Assembly (NCBI RefSeq): GCF_934636505.1
Contig: NZ_CAKUAL010000010.1
Coordinates: 1 to 47,329 of the forward strand
DNA from: an uncultured Ellagibacter sp.
Lineage (GTDB): Bacteria; Actinomycetota; Coriobacteriia; Coriobacteriales; Eggerthellaceae
Direction of reading: 5' to 3'
Length of the DNA stretch: 47,329 nt
The notes under the pieces are model-generated. The model saw only the letters and a program-made list of their open reading frames with translations, was not told the origin of the DNA and did no database searches. Shown piece by piece: positions 38,899 to 46,822 of this stretch; the stretch's first letter is position 1; each line of letters opens with the position of its first letter. The position numbers and the translations under genes are program-made.

Positions 38899-40867
38899 GC
38901 CGCTTATGCAGAAAACCCTCGAAACCATATTGTCAGCCCTGAAAGAGCAGGGTCAGCCGCTCGACGCGAACGCACTCGACCGGATTATCCGCGCGCGCAA
39001 CCGCGAGCTACGAGGACCCGTGCGCGCGGTGGCAAAGAAGAAGCTCCTCCCCTTTTACCAGCAAACGAAGGAACGCAATCCCGACCTGTGGCGCAGCTGG
39101 AGCATCGACAACGAGCTCGAGGCTCTTCTCGTGCGCACCTTGCGGATGAAGCCCATGCGCACCGCATCGGGTGTGGCGACCGTAACGGTGCTCACCAAGC
39201 CGTGGCCCTGCGCAAGCGCCTGCCTCTACTGCCCGAACGACATCCGCATGCCGAAAAGCTATCTGGCAGATGAGCCTGCCTGCCAGCGAGCCGAGCGCAA
39301 CTGGTTCGATCCCTATCTTCAGGTGGCGCTGCGACTGCGCACGCTCACCGACATGGGACACACGACCGACAAGGTCGAGCTCATCGTCCTCGGCGGCACC
39401 TGGACAGATTATCCGCGCGCGTACCGTTTTTGGTTCATGCGCGAGCTTTTCCGCGCGCTGAACGAGGCATCGGACGCAAACGTGCAACGGACAAGCATCG
39501 CCGAGCGGCGCGCCTTCTACGAGCAATGCGGCATCAAAAGCGAGAGAGACGACCTTGCCGCATTTACTCGCGACGAGCAGGCGCGGGTCACTTGCGGCGA
39601 ACTCACCTACAACCAAGCAGTCCGCGAACTCTACGGGGACGATGCGGGCTGGCGGCAGGCGAGCAACAGCCAGACGGCCGCGCTCGCAGACGTCACCCTC
39701 GAGCATGCGCTCAACGTGCAGGCCGCGCATCGCTCGGTGGGACTCGTCATCGAGACACGCCCCGATTGCATCACCCCCGGAGCGCTCACCGAGATGCGGG
39801 CACTCGGCGCAACGAAGGTTCAAATCGGAATTCAAAGCCTTGACCAGCACATACTCGATGCGAACCTACGCCGCATCTCCCTCGATCGCATCGGGCGCTC
39901 CTTCGAGCTCGCAAGGCTGTTTGGCTTCAAAATCCATGCGCACTTCATGGCCAACCTTTACGGGGCCACGCCTGAGAGCGATGTCGCGGGGTACCGTGCG
40001 CTCGTGACCGACAGGCGCTTCCTCCCCGACGAGGTGAAAATGTACCCTTGCGCGCTCGTCGACGGCACGGGTCTTGTGGAACACTGGCGAAACAGCACGT
40101 GGAGACCCTACGCCGAGGAGGAGCTTATTGGTGTTCTGGTTGCAAACATGCAGGTCACGCCTCCTTACGTGCGCGTGTCGCGCATGATCCGCGACATCTC
40201 CTCGCACGATATCATGGCGGGCAACAAGAAGGTGAACCTGCGCCAGATGGTCGATAGCGAGCTGGCGCGCCGCGAGGCTGCGGTGGCCGAAATCAGGACG
40301 CGCGAAATTGGCACGCACAAAGCAAACCTGAGCAAGCTTGAGCTCGTCGAGTTCCCCTATGAGACCACCGTGTCGAGCGAGCGTTTCCTGCAATGGGTAA
40401 CGCCCGAAGGGAAAATTGCAGGTTTCTTGCGCTTGTCGCTGCCGAAAGCCGATGCGATCGCAGCTGCACGCGCGGAAGCGGAAAACGAGCGCGGGGCGAT
40501 CGGCTCAACGGGGTGCGAGGCGATGCCATTCGAAGGCAAGGCCACCTCTCACCAGGCCCCACGAGATATTGCGCCCGCAAGCGCAAGCGCGCAAGCAGAA
40601 CGCTCCGCTCACGACGCCTTCCCTCTAGCTGCAGGCGAGGCCATGATCCGCGAGGTGCACGTGTACGGCGCCGTCGCCGCGCTCGGGCATGCAAGCACGG
40701 GAGCCCAGCACACGGGGCTGGGCCGCAAGCTCGTCGCTCGGGCATGCGATATCGCGCGAGAGGCAGGCTACGAGCGCATAAACGTCATCAGCGCCGTAGG
40801 AACGCGCGAGTACTACGCGAGCCTTGGCTTCGAACAGCACGGACTCTACCAGCAAAAGAAGCTCTGA
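38897..40867 (+). CDS. elp3: Elp3-type tRNA uridine(34) carboxymethyl-modifying radical SAM/GNAT enzyme
   Basis: A 656-residue Elp3 (653 if it begins at the ATG at 38906). The N-terminal basic region (RAVAKKKLLPFYQQTKERNP) is followed by the radical SAM motif Cys105-x3-Cys109-x2-Cys112 (KPWPCASACLYCPND), GGTWTDYP, VIETRPDCITPGAL and IGIQSLDQHILD. The core continues with KMYPCALVDGTGL and RDISSHDIMAGNKKVNLRQM. A GNAT domain ends the protein (GLGRKLVARACDIAREAGY, EYYASLGFEQHGLY). About 55 residues of low-complexity linker (near 525-580) separate the last radical SAM strand from the GNAT part. Bacterial and archaeal Elp3 act without the other Elongator subunits. Confidence 0.95.
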   Translation: MPLMQKTLETILSALKEQGQPLDANALDRIIRARNRELRGPVRAVAKKKLLPFYQQTKERNPDLWRSWSIDNELEALLVRTLRMKPMRTASGVATVTVLTKPWPCASACLYCPNDIRMPKSYLADEPACQRAERNWFDPYLQVALRLRTLTDMGHTTDKVELIVLGGTWTDYPRAYRFWFMRELFRALNEASDANVQRTSIAERRAFYEQCGIKSERDDLAAFTRDEQARVTCGELTYNQAVRELYGDDAGWRQASNSQTAALADVTLEHALNVQAAHRSVGLVIETRPDCITPGALTEMRALGATKVQIGIQSLDQHILDANLRRISLDRIGRSFELARLFGFKIHAHFMANLYGATPESDVAGYRALVTDRRFLPDEVKMYPCALVDGTGLVEHWRNSTWRPYAEEELIGVLVANMQVTPPYVRVSRMIRDISSHDIMAGNKKVNLRQMVDSELARREAAVAEIRTREIGTHKANLSKLELVEFPYETTVSSERFLQWVTPEGKIAGFLRLSLPKADAIAAARAEAENERGAIGSTGCEAMPFEGKATSHQAPRDIAPASASAQAERSAHDAFPLAAGEAMIREVHVYGAVAALGHASTGAQHTGLGRKLVARACDIAREAGYERINVISAVGTREYYASLGFEQHGLYQQKKL

Positions 40868-40938
40868 ACTGGTAAGACACCCAGTGGCGGGCTCCCAACT
40901 CCCCCGCTTTCAGGCGCGCGAGCCCTTCCCGAAAGCGC

Positions 40939-40974
40939 CAAGTGGGACAAATCACCCGACCCCTGTCCCACTTG
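40939..40974. terminator. two-way terminator between elp3 and tetR
   Basis: CAAGTGGGACA (40939-40949) and TGTCCCACTTG (40964-40974) form an 11-base stem with a 14-base loop between two converging genes. T-runs are weak on both sides. Confidence 0.65.
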
Positions 40975-40975
40975 C

Positions 40976-41566
40976 TTACTGGAGGACCCCCTCCAGGGCG
41001 CCTTCGACAAGACTTGCCGTCAAGCTAGCCAGTCTTTCCGGAGAAAGCCGCTTGCCATCTGCAACCCATTGCCTGTAGGCGTTTATGCCGGTTTGCTGCA
41101 GGAAGGAAATGACGACGGACGCCTCTTCCGCCGACAGCGCGCCGAACCCGCCAGGCGAGACGCGGCGCGACTCAAGAACGTTGTCAATCATCGATGCCTG
41201 AATGCTGCTGAACGCAGAACTGCAGGTCACAGCCTCATAAAAGGGACTTCTTGCGCCCGTTTCGCACGAATAGAGGATGAAGCGGCGCGTTATCTCGCCG
41301 GCATCTTCGGGAATCCTCAAATGGCCGGTAAGCTCTACGTACTCGCTTGCGAACTCATGCTGAACCTGGGCGAGCAGATCGTCGAGGCTTTTGTAGTGGC
41401 GGTAAAACGTCTTCTTGTTGATGCGGGCCGACTCGCACAGGCTCGCGACGGTGAGCTTGTCGTAGCCGCACTCGCAGACGAGCCGCTCGAAGTGCGTGCG
41501 AATCGCATCGAGCGTCTTCACAACGCGTAAATCCGTTTTCTTCCGGCCATCTGGCATCTCGGCCAT
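40976..41566 (-). CDS. TetR/AcrR-family transcriptional regulator
   Basis: A 196-residue regulator of normal size. The DNA-binding part is clear (VKTLDAIRTHFERLVCECGY, then TVASLCESARINKKTFYRHYKS). The C-terminal helical part is a ligand-binding domain with no recognised specificity (TetR_C_7/33-like). AGAGAGGTG lies upstream of the ATG at 41566. It is divergent from the MATE exporter, with 154 bases between them, and is the obvious candidate to repress it and the redox genes after it. Confidence 0.92.
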   Translation of the reverse strand: MAEMPDGRKKTDLRVVKTLDAIRTHFERLVCECGYDKLTVASLCESARINKKTFYRHYKSLDDLLAQVQHEFASEYVELTGHLRIPEDAGEITRRFILYSCETGARSPFYEAVTCSSAFSSIQASMIDNVLESRRVSPGGFGALSAEEASVVISFLQQTGINAYRQWVADGKRLSPERLASLTASLVEGALEGVLQ

Positions 41567-41720
41567 GCACCCACCTCTCTTTAAGCCACTGATTACGCTA
41601 AAGCGCGGTCATAAGCCACGATTTGAGCATGCGAGTCCATTGCGAGAACCCGTTCTTCATGATGTTATGCCATTCGTAAGAAATAAGCAACTACCGTGGC
41701 ATATCAGGAGCATCTCAATC

Positions 41721-43193
41721 ATGCAAACCGACGATCAGCTCACAGGCGACAAAGCAGAAAAACATCGAAACCCTCTACGGCGATTTCGGAACCATCGACA
41801 GAACAAGTTCGATTCCACCGACCTGTTCGAGCGGGCACCGGTCCCGCGCGCCGTGGCAAGCCTCGCTTTGCCGGCGGTGGCAAGCCAGCTTGTGGTGCTG
41901 GCGTACAACATGGCAGACACGTGGTTCATCGGGCAGACGGGGGATCCCGCCCAGGTGGCTGCCCTGACCGCCACGTTCCCGATATACATGCTGCTGAACG
42001 CGGTTTCCAATCTGTTCGGCGTCGGCGGCGGAAGCCTCGTGTCCCGCAGCCTCGGCGCGCACGACGAGCAGCGCGCCCGACGCGTGGCAACCACGTCGGT
42101 GTGGCTTGCCGCAGCGTTTTCCCTTGTCGCAGGCGCGATCCTGCTGCTTTGCGCCGAGCCGCTGCTAAGATTGCTCGGGACGCCCGAAGCCGTCATGCCG
42201 CATGCCCGCGCCTTCCTCTGGTTCGCCGCGTCCGCCGGAGCGCTGCCCACCGTCACGGGACTCGTTCTGGCCTCCATGCTGCAGGCGCAGGGGAAGCCCG
42301 GGGTTGCGAGCACGGGCATGTGCATGGGCGTTCTTATGTGCATCGCGTTGGACCCAGTGTTCATTTTCGGGCTTGACCTGGGAGTCGCCGGAGCAGCCCT
42401 TGCGACAGCCATTGCAAACACAGCGAGCATGTTGTTCTTCATCGGGTACTTCATCCGAAACCGCAAAAGACTTCAAGTCCCGATTGCGGCGAGGCCGGGC
42501 CGCCCCGCCGGCGCCGATCTGCGCGAGATCTTCGCCGTCGGTTTTCCGGCTGCCGCGATCATCGCGCTTGGTTCGCTGTCGAACGGTGTTTTGGTGGGAC
42601 TGCTCTCGGCCGCGCCCGTGACGGCAGAGAGCGGCTTGGGCGTGGTGCAAAAGCTTGAACTTGTCCCGTTCCAGCTGATCATGGGCGTGACAAGCGGCGT
42701 GGTGCCGCTCATCGCCTACTGCTCGAAATCCGGCAATCGAGCCCGCATGCGCGCGACGATGCGCTTCGTCCTCACGATCGCCCTCGTAGCGGCCGCCTTC
42801 GTGCTCGTCATCTATGAAGCCCTTGCCGAGCCGCTGGTGTCGCTGTTCGTCTCCGACGCCGAGTCCGTCGCCTTCGGAGCCGCTTTTCTTCGTCTGCGCA
42901 TCCTGGCATTGCCGGCCATCGTGCTGGAGTTCGCGCTGAACTCGGCGTTTCAGGCGACGGGCAGCTCCAAGCAGTCTTTGATCGTATCCGTCCTGAGGAA
43001 AGGAACGGTCGACCTTCCCCTCATGATCGCGCTGAACGCCATCTGGCCAATATACGGTCTCATGCTTGCGCAGCCCATCATGGAATCCGCGACGGCGTTA
43101 ACGGCCATCGCTCTTTGGGTACGTTTGAACAGCCAAAACGCGAAAGAAAGAAGGGAGGACATGGCGCAGCGAATTGCAGAAGCGAAGGCTTAA
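41721..43193 (+). CDS. MATE-family efflux transporter
   Basis: A 490-residue transporter with twelve membrane segments. Landmarks include PRAVASLALPAVASQLVVLAYNMADTWFIGQ, FGVGGGSLVSRSLGAHDEQRA, MLQAQGKPGVASTGM and the second-half QATGSSKQSLIVSVLRKG. This set is that of the DinF/NorM-like MATE branch common in anaerobes. An unusual hydrophilic N-terminus of about 40 residues precedes the first helix. The ATG at 41721 has AGGAG ten bases upstream; the frame is open much further but without a start signal. It may be the first gene of an operon with the flavodoxin and aldo/keto reductase. Confidence 0.92.
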   Translation: MQTDDQLTGDKAEKHRNPLRRFRNHRQNKFDSTDLFERAPVPRAVASLALPAVASQLVVLAYNMADTWFIGQTGDPAQVAALTATFPIYMLLNAVSNLFGVGGGSLVSRSLGAHDEQRARRVATTSVWLAAAFSLVAGAILLLCAEPLLRLLGTPEAVMPHARAFLWFAASAGALPTVTGLVLASMLQAQGKPGVASTGMCMGVLMCIALDPVFIFGLDLGVAGAALATAIANTASMLFFIGYFIRNRKRLQVPIAARPGRPAGADLREIFAVGFPAAAIIALGSLSNGVLVGLLSAAPVTAESGLGVVQKLELVPFQLIMGVTSGVVPLIAYCSKSGNRARMRATMRFVLTIALVAAAFVLVIYEALAEPLVSLFVSDAESVAFGAAFLRLRILALPAIVLEFALNSAFQATGSSKQSLIVSVLRKGTVDLPLMIALNAIWPIYGLMLAQPIMESATALTAIALWVRLNSQNAKERREDMAQRIAEAKA

Positions 43194-43293
43194 ACGAGCT
43201 GAAAAGGCAGGTTCCGAAAACGTGTCTTCCTGCTGCTGTTGGAGACTGCAGCCAGGGGCACATAAATAAGGAAACGAAGGAAAGGAAAGCGGT

Positions 43294-44004
43294 ATGAACA
43301 CTTTGACTCGACGGAGATTCCTCCAAATCACGGGACTCTCGACGCTCGGCGCGGCGACGGGGCTCGCAGGCTGCAGCGAGAGCAGGAACGCGACGGACGC
43401 GTCGATCTCGGCGAGTGCGTCGTCGGGCGGCACTCCATCAGGCGATGCGACATCTAAGCCCTCCACTTCGGCAGCACCAGCCGCCTCGAGTGGCACTTCA
43501 CTCGTACTCGTATTCTCCCGCGCCGGCGAAAACTACGGCGTGGGCACGGTGGAGGTGGGCAACACCATGGTGCTCGCCCGAATGATCGCCGAAAAGACCG
43601 GTGCCGACCTGTTCGAAATCGAACGCGCGGAGCCCTACCCCGATGCCTACGACGCGTGCTGCGACGAAGCGGTCGATGAGAAGAACTCCGGCGCGCGCCC
43701 CGAGCTGGCAGAGATGCCGAACCTGTCGGGCTACGACACCGTGTACCTCGGCTTTCCGTGCTGGTGGGGCGACATGCCCATGCCAGTTTACACCGCCATC
43801 GAGGCGCTCGACTGGGGCGGCAAGACGATTTGCCCGTTCAACACACATGCGGGAAGCGGCGAGGCCGGCATGTTCGCGACCGTCGCTCGGAAATGCGCAG
43901 GTGCGACCGTGACAAGCGGCCTCACCATGTCGGGCACCACGGCGCAAAACGACCGAAACACCGCAGAGTCGCAGATAGACAACTGGCTTGCAAGCTTGAG
44001 CTAG
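43294..44004 (+). CDS. Tat-exported flavodoxin-like lipoprotein
   Basis: A 236-residue protein. A Tat signal (TRRRFLQITG) ends in a lipobox, LAGC, with Cys27 as the lipidated residue. A Ser/Ala/Thr-rich linker runs to about residue 65. The rest is a flavodoxin_4-type domain (VFSRAGENYGVGTVEVGNTMVLARMIA, ADLFEIERAEPYPDAY, VYLGFPCWWGDMPMPVYTAIE, then NTHAGSGEAGM). Flavodoxins are normally cytoplasmic; the Tat route would export it with FMN already bound. AAAGGAAAG precedes the ATG. The next gene is a Tat lipoprotein aldo/keto reductase. Confidence 0.9.
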   Translation: MNTLTRRRFLQITGLSTLGAATGLAGCSESRNATDASISASASSGGTPSGDATSKPSTSAAPAASSGTSLVLVFSRAGENYGVGTVEVGNTMVLARMIAEKTGADLFEIERAEPYPDAYDACCDEAVDEKNSGARPELAEMPNLSGYDTVYLGFPCWWGDMPMPVYTAIEALDWGGKTICPFNTHAGSGEAGMFATVARKCAGATVTSGLTMSGTTAQNDRNTAESQIDNWLASLS

Positions 44005-44202
44005 CAAGCATGGGAAACAACCGATCGGGGCGTGCGCGAGGGGCAGATCGAGAAGGGCTCCATCGCCGGCAGCTCACGAATACGACAGCCTCACCGCGAC
44101 GACGCCTCGAACTCGGGCGAGATGCTGACCACGACGCGGCAAAGAATCTCGATTCCCTAACCCTCTGATTGTCCCACCCAGCAAGGAGATTGGACTGGTG
44201 AA

Positions 44203-45225
44203 ATGAACAACACAATGAACAGAAGATCGTTTTTGAAGGGCTCGCTTGCTTTCGGCGCGGCCGCCGCGCTCGGCCTTGCGGGCTGCGCATCGGAGCAGAC
44301 GGCAGGCGACTCGTCGGCTGCCGCAGACTCAACTCCTTCGGCAAGCGACGCTGCGAACAACTCGGCCTCGACGAGCGCATCGAACGCGCTCACGCCTTCC
44401 GCTTACAGCCCTTCCTTCGATTTGAGCGCACGCACGGTGATGCTCAACAACGGAGTCGCGATGCCGGCGCTTGGCATCGGCACCTACATCCTGTCGAGCG
44501 CACAGGCCGAGGAATCGGTCTACGCGGCGCTCATGGCGGGCACGCGCCTCGTCGACACCGCGCGCATCTACGGCAACGAAGAAGGCGTGGGGCGAGGCAT
44601 CGTCCGCGCAGGCGTGCCGCGCGACGAGGTGTTCCTGACCACGAAGCTGTGGACCGCCGACTTCGCCAACGCCGCCGCGGCCATCGACGGGTCGCTCCAG
44701 CGCCTGGGGCAAGACTACGTCGACCTCATGCTGCTTCACCACGAGGACGCCAGCGACGAGGACGCCTACCGCGCGATGGAGGACGCCGTGGCGGCCGGCA
44801 AGATCCGCTGCATCGGCATATCGAACTTCTACGAGAGCGGGTTCGCGCGCATGCTGGACATGGCGTCCATCCCGCCGGCCGTACTGCAGAACGAGACGCA
44901 GCCCTACTTCCAGGAGCGCAGCGTCAAGGAGGCCATCGCTGGAGCGGGCACGATACTGGAATCGTGGTTCCCGCTGTGCGGCAAGGCCGATTGCCGCACC
45001 CTGTTCGCCGACCCCATCGTCGCCGAGGTCGCTGGCAACCACGGCATCTCCCCCGCACAGGCGGTCATCCGCTGGCACCTGCAATCGGGCAACGTCTGCA
45101 TCCCAGGCTCTTCGAATCCCGACCATATCCGCGAGGACGCCGACGTGTTCGGGTTCAGCCTGACCGCCGATGAGATGGCCGCCATCGACGCCCTCGACCG
45201 CAACCAGCGTTACGCTTCGTACTAG
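44203..45225 (+). CDS. Tat-exported aldo/keto reductase lipoprotein
   Basis: A 340-residue protein. A Tat signal (NRRSFLKGS) with lipobox LAGC (Cys28) and a Ser/Ala linker to about residue 70 precede an aldo/keto reductase domain. The catalytic tetrad is present: Asp118 and Tyr123 (VDTARIYGNE), Lys148 (LTTKLW) and His179 (LMLLHHED). The cofactor loop reads CIPGSSNPDHIRED, with glycine where NADPH-specific family members have lysine (IPKS). Because NAD(P)H is absent outside the membrane, the electron source is unclear. The gap before it (44005-44202) holds no recognisable gene. The start has a distant AAGGAG. Confidence 0.88.
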   Translation: MNNTMNRRSFLKGSLAFGAAAALGLAGCASEQTAGDSSAAADSTPSASDAANNSASTSASNALTPSAYSPSFDLSARTVMLNNGVAMPALGIGTYILSSAQAEESVYAALMAGTRLVDTARIYGNEEGVGRGIVRAGVPRDEVFLTTKLWTADFANAAAAIDGSLQRLGQDYVDLMLLHHEDASDEDAYRAMEDAVAAGKIRCIGISNFYESGFARMLDMASIPPAVLQNETQPYFQERSVKEAIAGAGTILESWFPLCGKADCRTLFADPIVAEVAGNHGISPAQAVIRWHLQSGNVCIPGSSNPDHIREDADVFGFSLTADEMAAIDALDRNQRYASY

Positions 45226-45241
45226 GAAAGGGCCGTTTCCC

Positions 45242-45949
45242 GTGAAGAACCGCAGCCCGATCGCCATTGCAGTGGATGCCGCGCTCGCAGGGCTGCTCAT
45301 CGCCGTGATGGCCACAGCTCTTGTACAGGAGGCCGCGCATGAGTACTTGGGGGCGAGCCTGTTCGCCGCCGTCACGGCTCACGCCATCCTGAACCGGCGT
45401 CGGTTCAGGGCCCTTCTCCGCGGCCGCCGTAATATGGTTCGCGCGCTGCGCCTCATGGCTATCGCATGCCTGGTCATGTGCGTTATCGGGCAGGCGGCAA
45501 GCGCTCTTGTGCTCTCGAAGTTCGCCTTCGGGTTCCTGCCGGCTTTGCCAGGGGCCGCCGTCGCGCGTCGAATCCACATGCTGTGCTCGTACTGGGGATT
45601 CGTGCTCGCGTTTGCCCATGTCGGGCTGCATATCAAGGGACCCAGTCGGCTCATACGCACCAGAGGGGAGAGAAACGCGTCAGATGTGCCTCGCTATGTC
45701 ATCTGGGCATGTCGCTTCTCGTTCGCGGCGGTCGCCTGTTTCGGTGCGTATTCCTTCATCCAGCTTGACTTCGCAGCCTACCTGTTTGGCAGAGTTCAGT
45801 TTGCATTTGCCGACTACGGCGCGCCGATCGATCTTTTGCTGATGAGCTATGCCTCCATTGCGGTGCTGATCAGCGGTCTGTTTCACTACCTGCGAACCAC
45901 TCTCGAAGCGCTTGAGATAAGTCGGCACCGAACATCTAGGGCACGATAA
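45242..45949 (+). CDS. DUF4405-like membrane cytochrome b
   Basis: A 235-residue protein with six to seven hydrophobic segments. Histidines suited to bind heme lie in helices: EAAHEYLG, VTAHAILNRRRF, RIHMLCSYWGFVLAFAHVGLHIKG and LFHYLRTT. Pairs of this kind mark the DUF4405/cytochrome b561-like group, several of which are linked to extracytosolic flavoprotein electron transfer. The GTG at 45242 follows AGGAAAGG; it begins 16 bases after the aldo/keto reductase stop. It could carry electrons from quinol to the exported flavodoxin. Confidence 0.75.
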   Translation: MKNRSPIAIAVDAALAGLLIAVMATALVQEAAHEYLGASLFAAVTAHAILNRRRFRALLRGRRNMVRALRLMAIACLVMCVIGQAASALVLSKFAFGFLPALPGAAVARRIHMLCSYWGFVLAFAHVGLHIKGPSRLIRTRGERNASDVPRYVIWACRFSFAAVACFGAYSFIQLDFAAYLFGRVQFAFADYGAPIDLLLMSYASIAVLISGLFHYLRTTLEALEISRHRTSRAR

Positions 45950-45957
45950 ACGCCAGC

Positions 45958-46797
45958 CTACCGCACGCGCAACTCCCAGAAGGCAACGGCACTTGCCGCC
46001 GCGACGTTCAAGGAGTCGACGTCGTGGGCCATGGGAATCTTTACCGTGTAATCGCTTGCGTCGATCGTGGCTTGCGCCAACCCCTCGCCCTCCGTCCCAA
46101 GGACGATTGCGAGCTTCTCGCAAGTTCGCAGACCCTCATCGTCAAGCGCGATTGAATCGTCGGACAGCGCCATCGCCGCGACCTTGAACCCCAGGTCATG
46201 AAGGAGCGCGATGCCCTCCCCCGCCCAGGCCTGGACGCTCCCGATGCGCGTCCAGGGAACCTGGAATACCGTCCCCATCGATACGCGAGCCGCACGACGA
46301 AAAAGCGGGTCGTGGCACGATGGGGTCACGAGCACCGCATCGACGCCGAGAGCAGCTGCCGAGCGGAATATCGCCCCGATGTTGGTCGAGTTCCCAATGT
46401 CCTCAAGCACCGCCACGCGTCGTGCGCCCAGATTGTCCAGCAGCTCGGTCACACTTGGTAAAGACGGGCGCTCGAACACGGCAAGTGCGCTTCTGACCAC
46501 CTCATACCCGGTAATTTCCTTGAAGAGCGCCTTCGGCGCGACGTAAATCGGCGTCGAGGAATCTGTCGCAAGCGCATGCTCAATGACGGGCATCGTGCCC
46601 TCGAGCAGTTTTTCAGGAAGCAGCATCGCGCGCGGGACGGCGCCAGCAGCCATCGCGCGCTCGATCACCTTGAGTGACTCGCCGATGAACAGCCCTCTCT
46701 CGCGCAGCTCCACGTCGGCCGTGCGGGTGAACAGGGAGAAGTCCCCGCCCCGCTCGGCACCCGCGTCGCCCGTTTGCTCCAATGTGATTATCGGCAT
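45958..46797 (-). CDS. TrmH/SpoU-family RNA 2'-O-methyltransferase
   Basis: A 279-residue SPOUT methyltransferase. The three knot motifs are NIGAIFRSAAALGVDAVL, IVLGTEGEGLAQ and IPMAHDVDSLNVAAASAVAFWE. The N-terminal part (about 100 residues) is an RNA-binding or L30-like substrate-recognition domain. Members modify 23S rRNA or tRNA; the exact site is not readable. The ATG at 46797 has GAGGGGGAG upstream; the open frame extends much further but covers the patatin gene in another frame. It follows the patatin gene by 25 bases and is probably in the same unit. Confidence 0.92.
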   Translation of the reverse strand: MPIITLEQTGDAGAERGGDFSLFTRTADVELRERGLFIGESLKVIERAMAAGAVPRAMLLPEKLLEGTMPVIEHALATDSSTPIYVAPKALFKEITGYEVVRSALAVFERPSLPSVTELLDNLGARRVAVLEDIGNSTNIGAIFRSAAALGVDAVLVTPSCHDPLFRRAARVSMGTVFQVPWTRIGSVQAWAGEGIALLHDLGFKVAAMALSDDSIALDDEGLRTCEKLAIVLGTEGEGLAQATIDASDYTVKIPMAHDVDSLNVAAASAVAFWELRVR

Positions 46798-46822
46798 TGC
46801 TCTCCCCCTCTTGCGACATCGC

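Noticed and set aside
41567..41720. clear TetR operator
   Set aside because: TATGCCA and TGGCATA arms are about 24 bases apart, too far for a typical TetR site. No convincing short palindrome was seen.
44005..44202. gene or remnant between the exported flavodoxin and reductase
   Set aside because: All frames were read. Short peptides have no motif and no ribosome site, so it is treated as a leader with nothing recognised.
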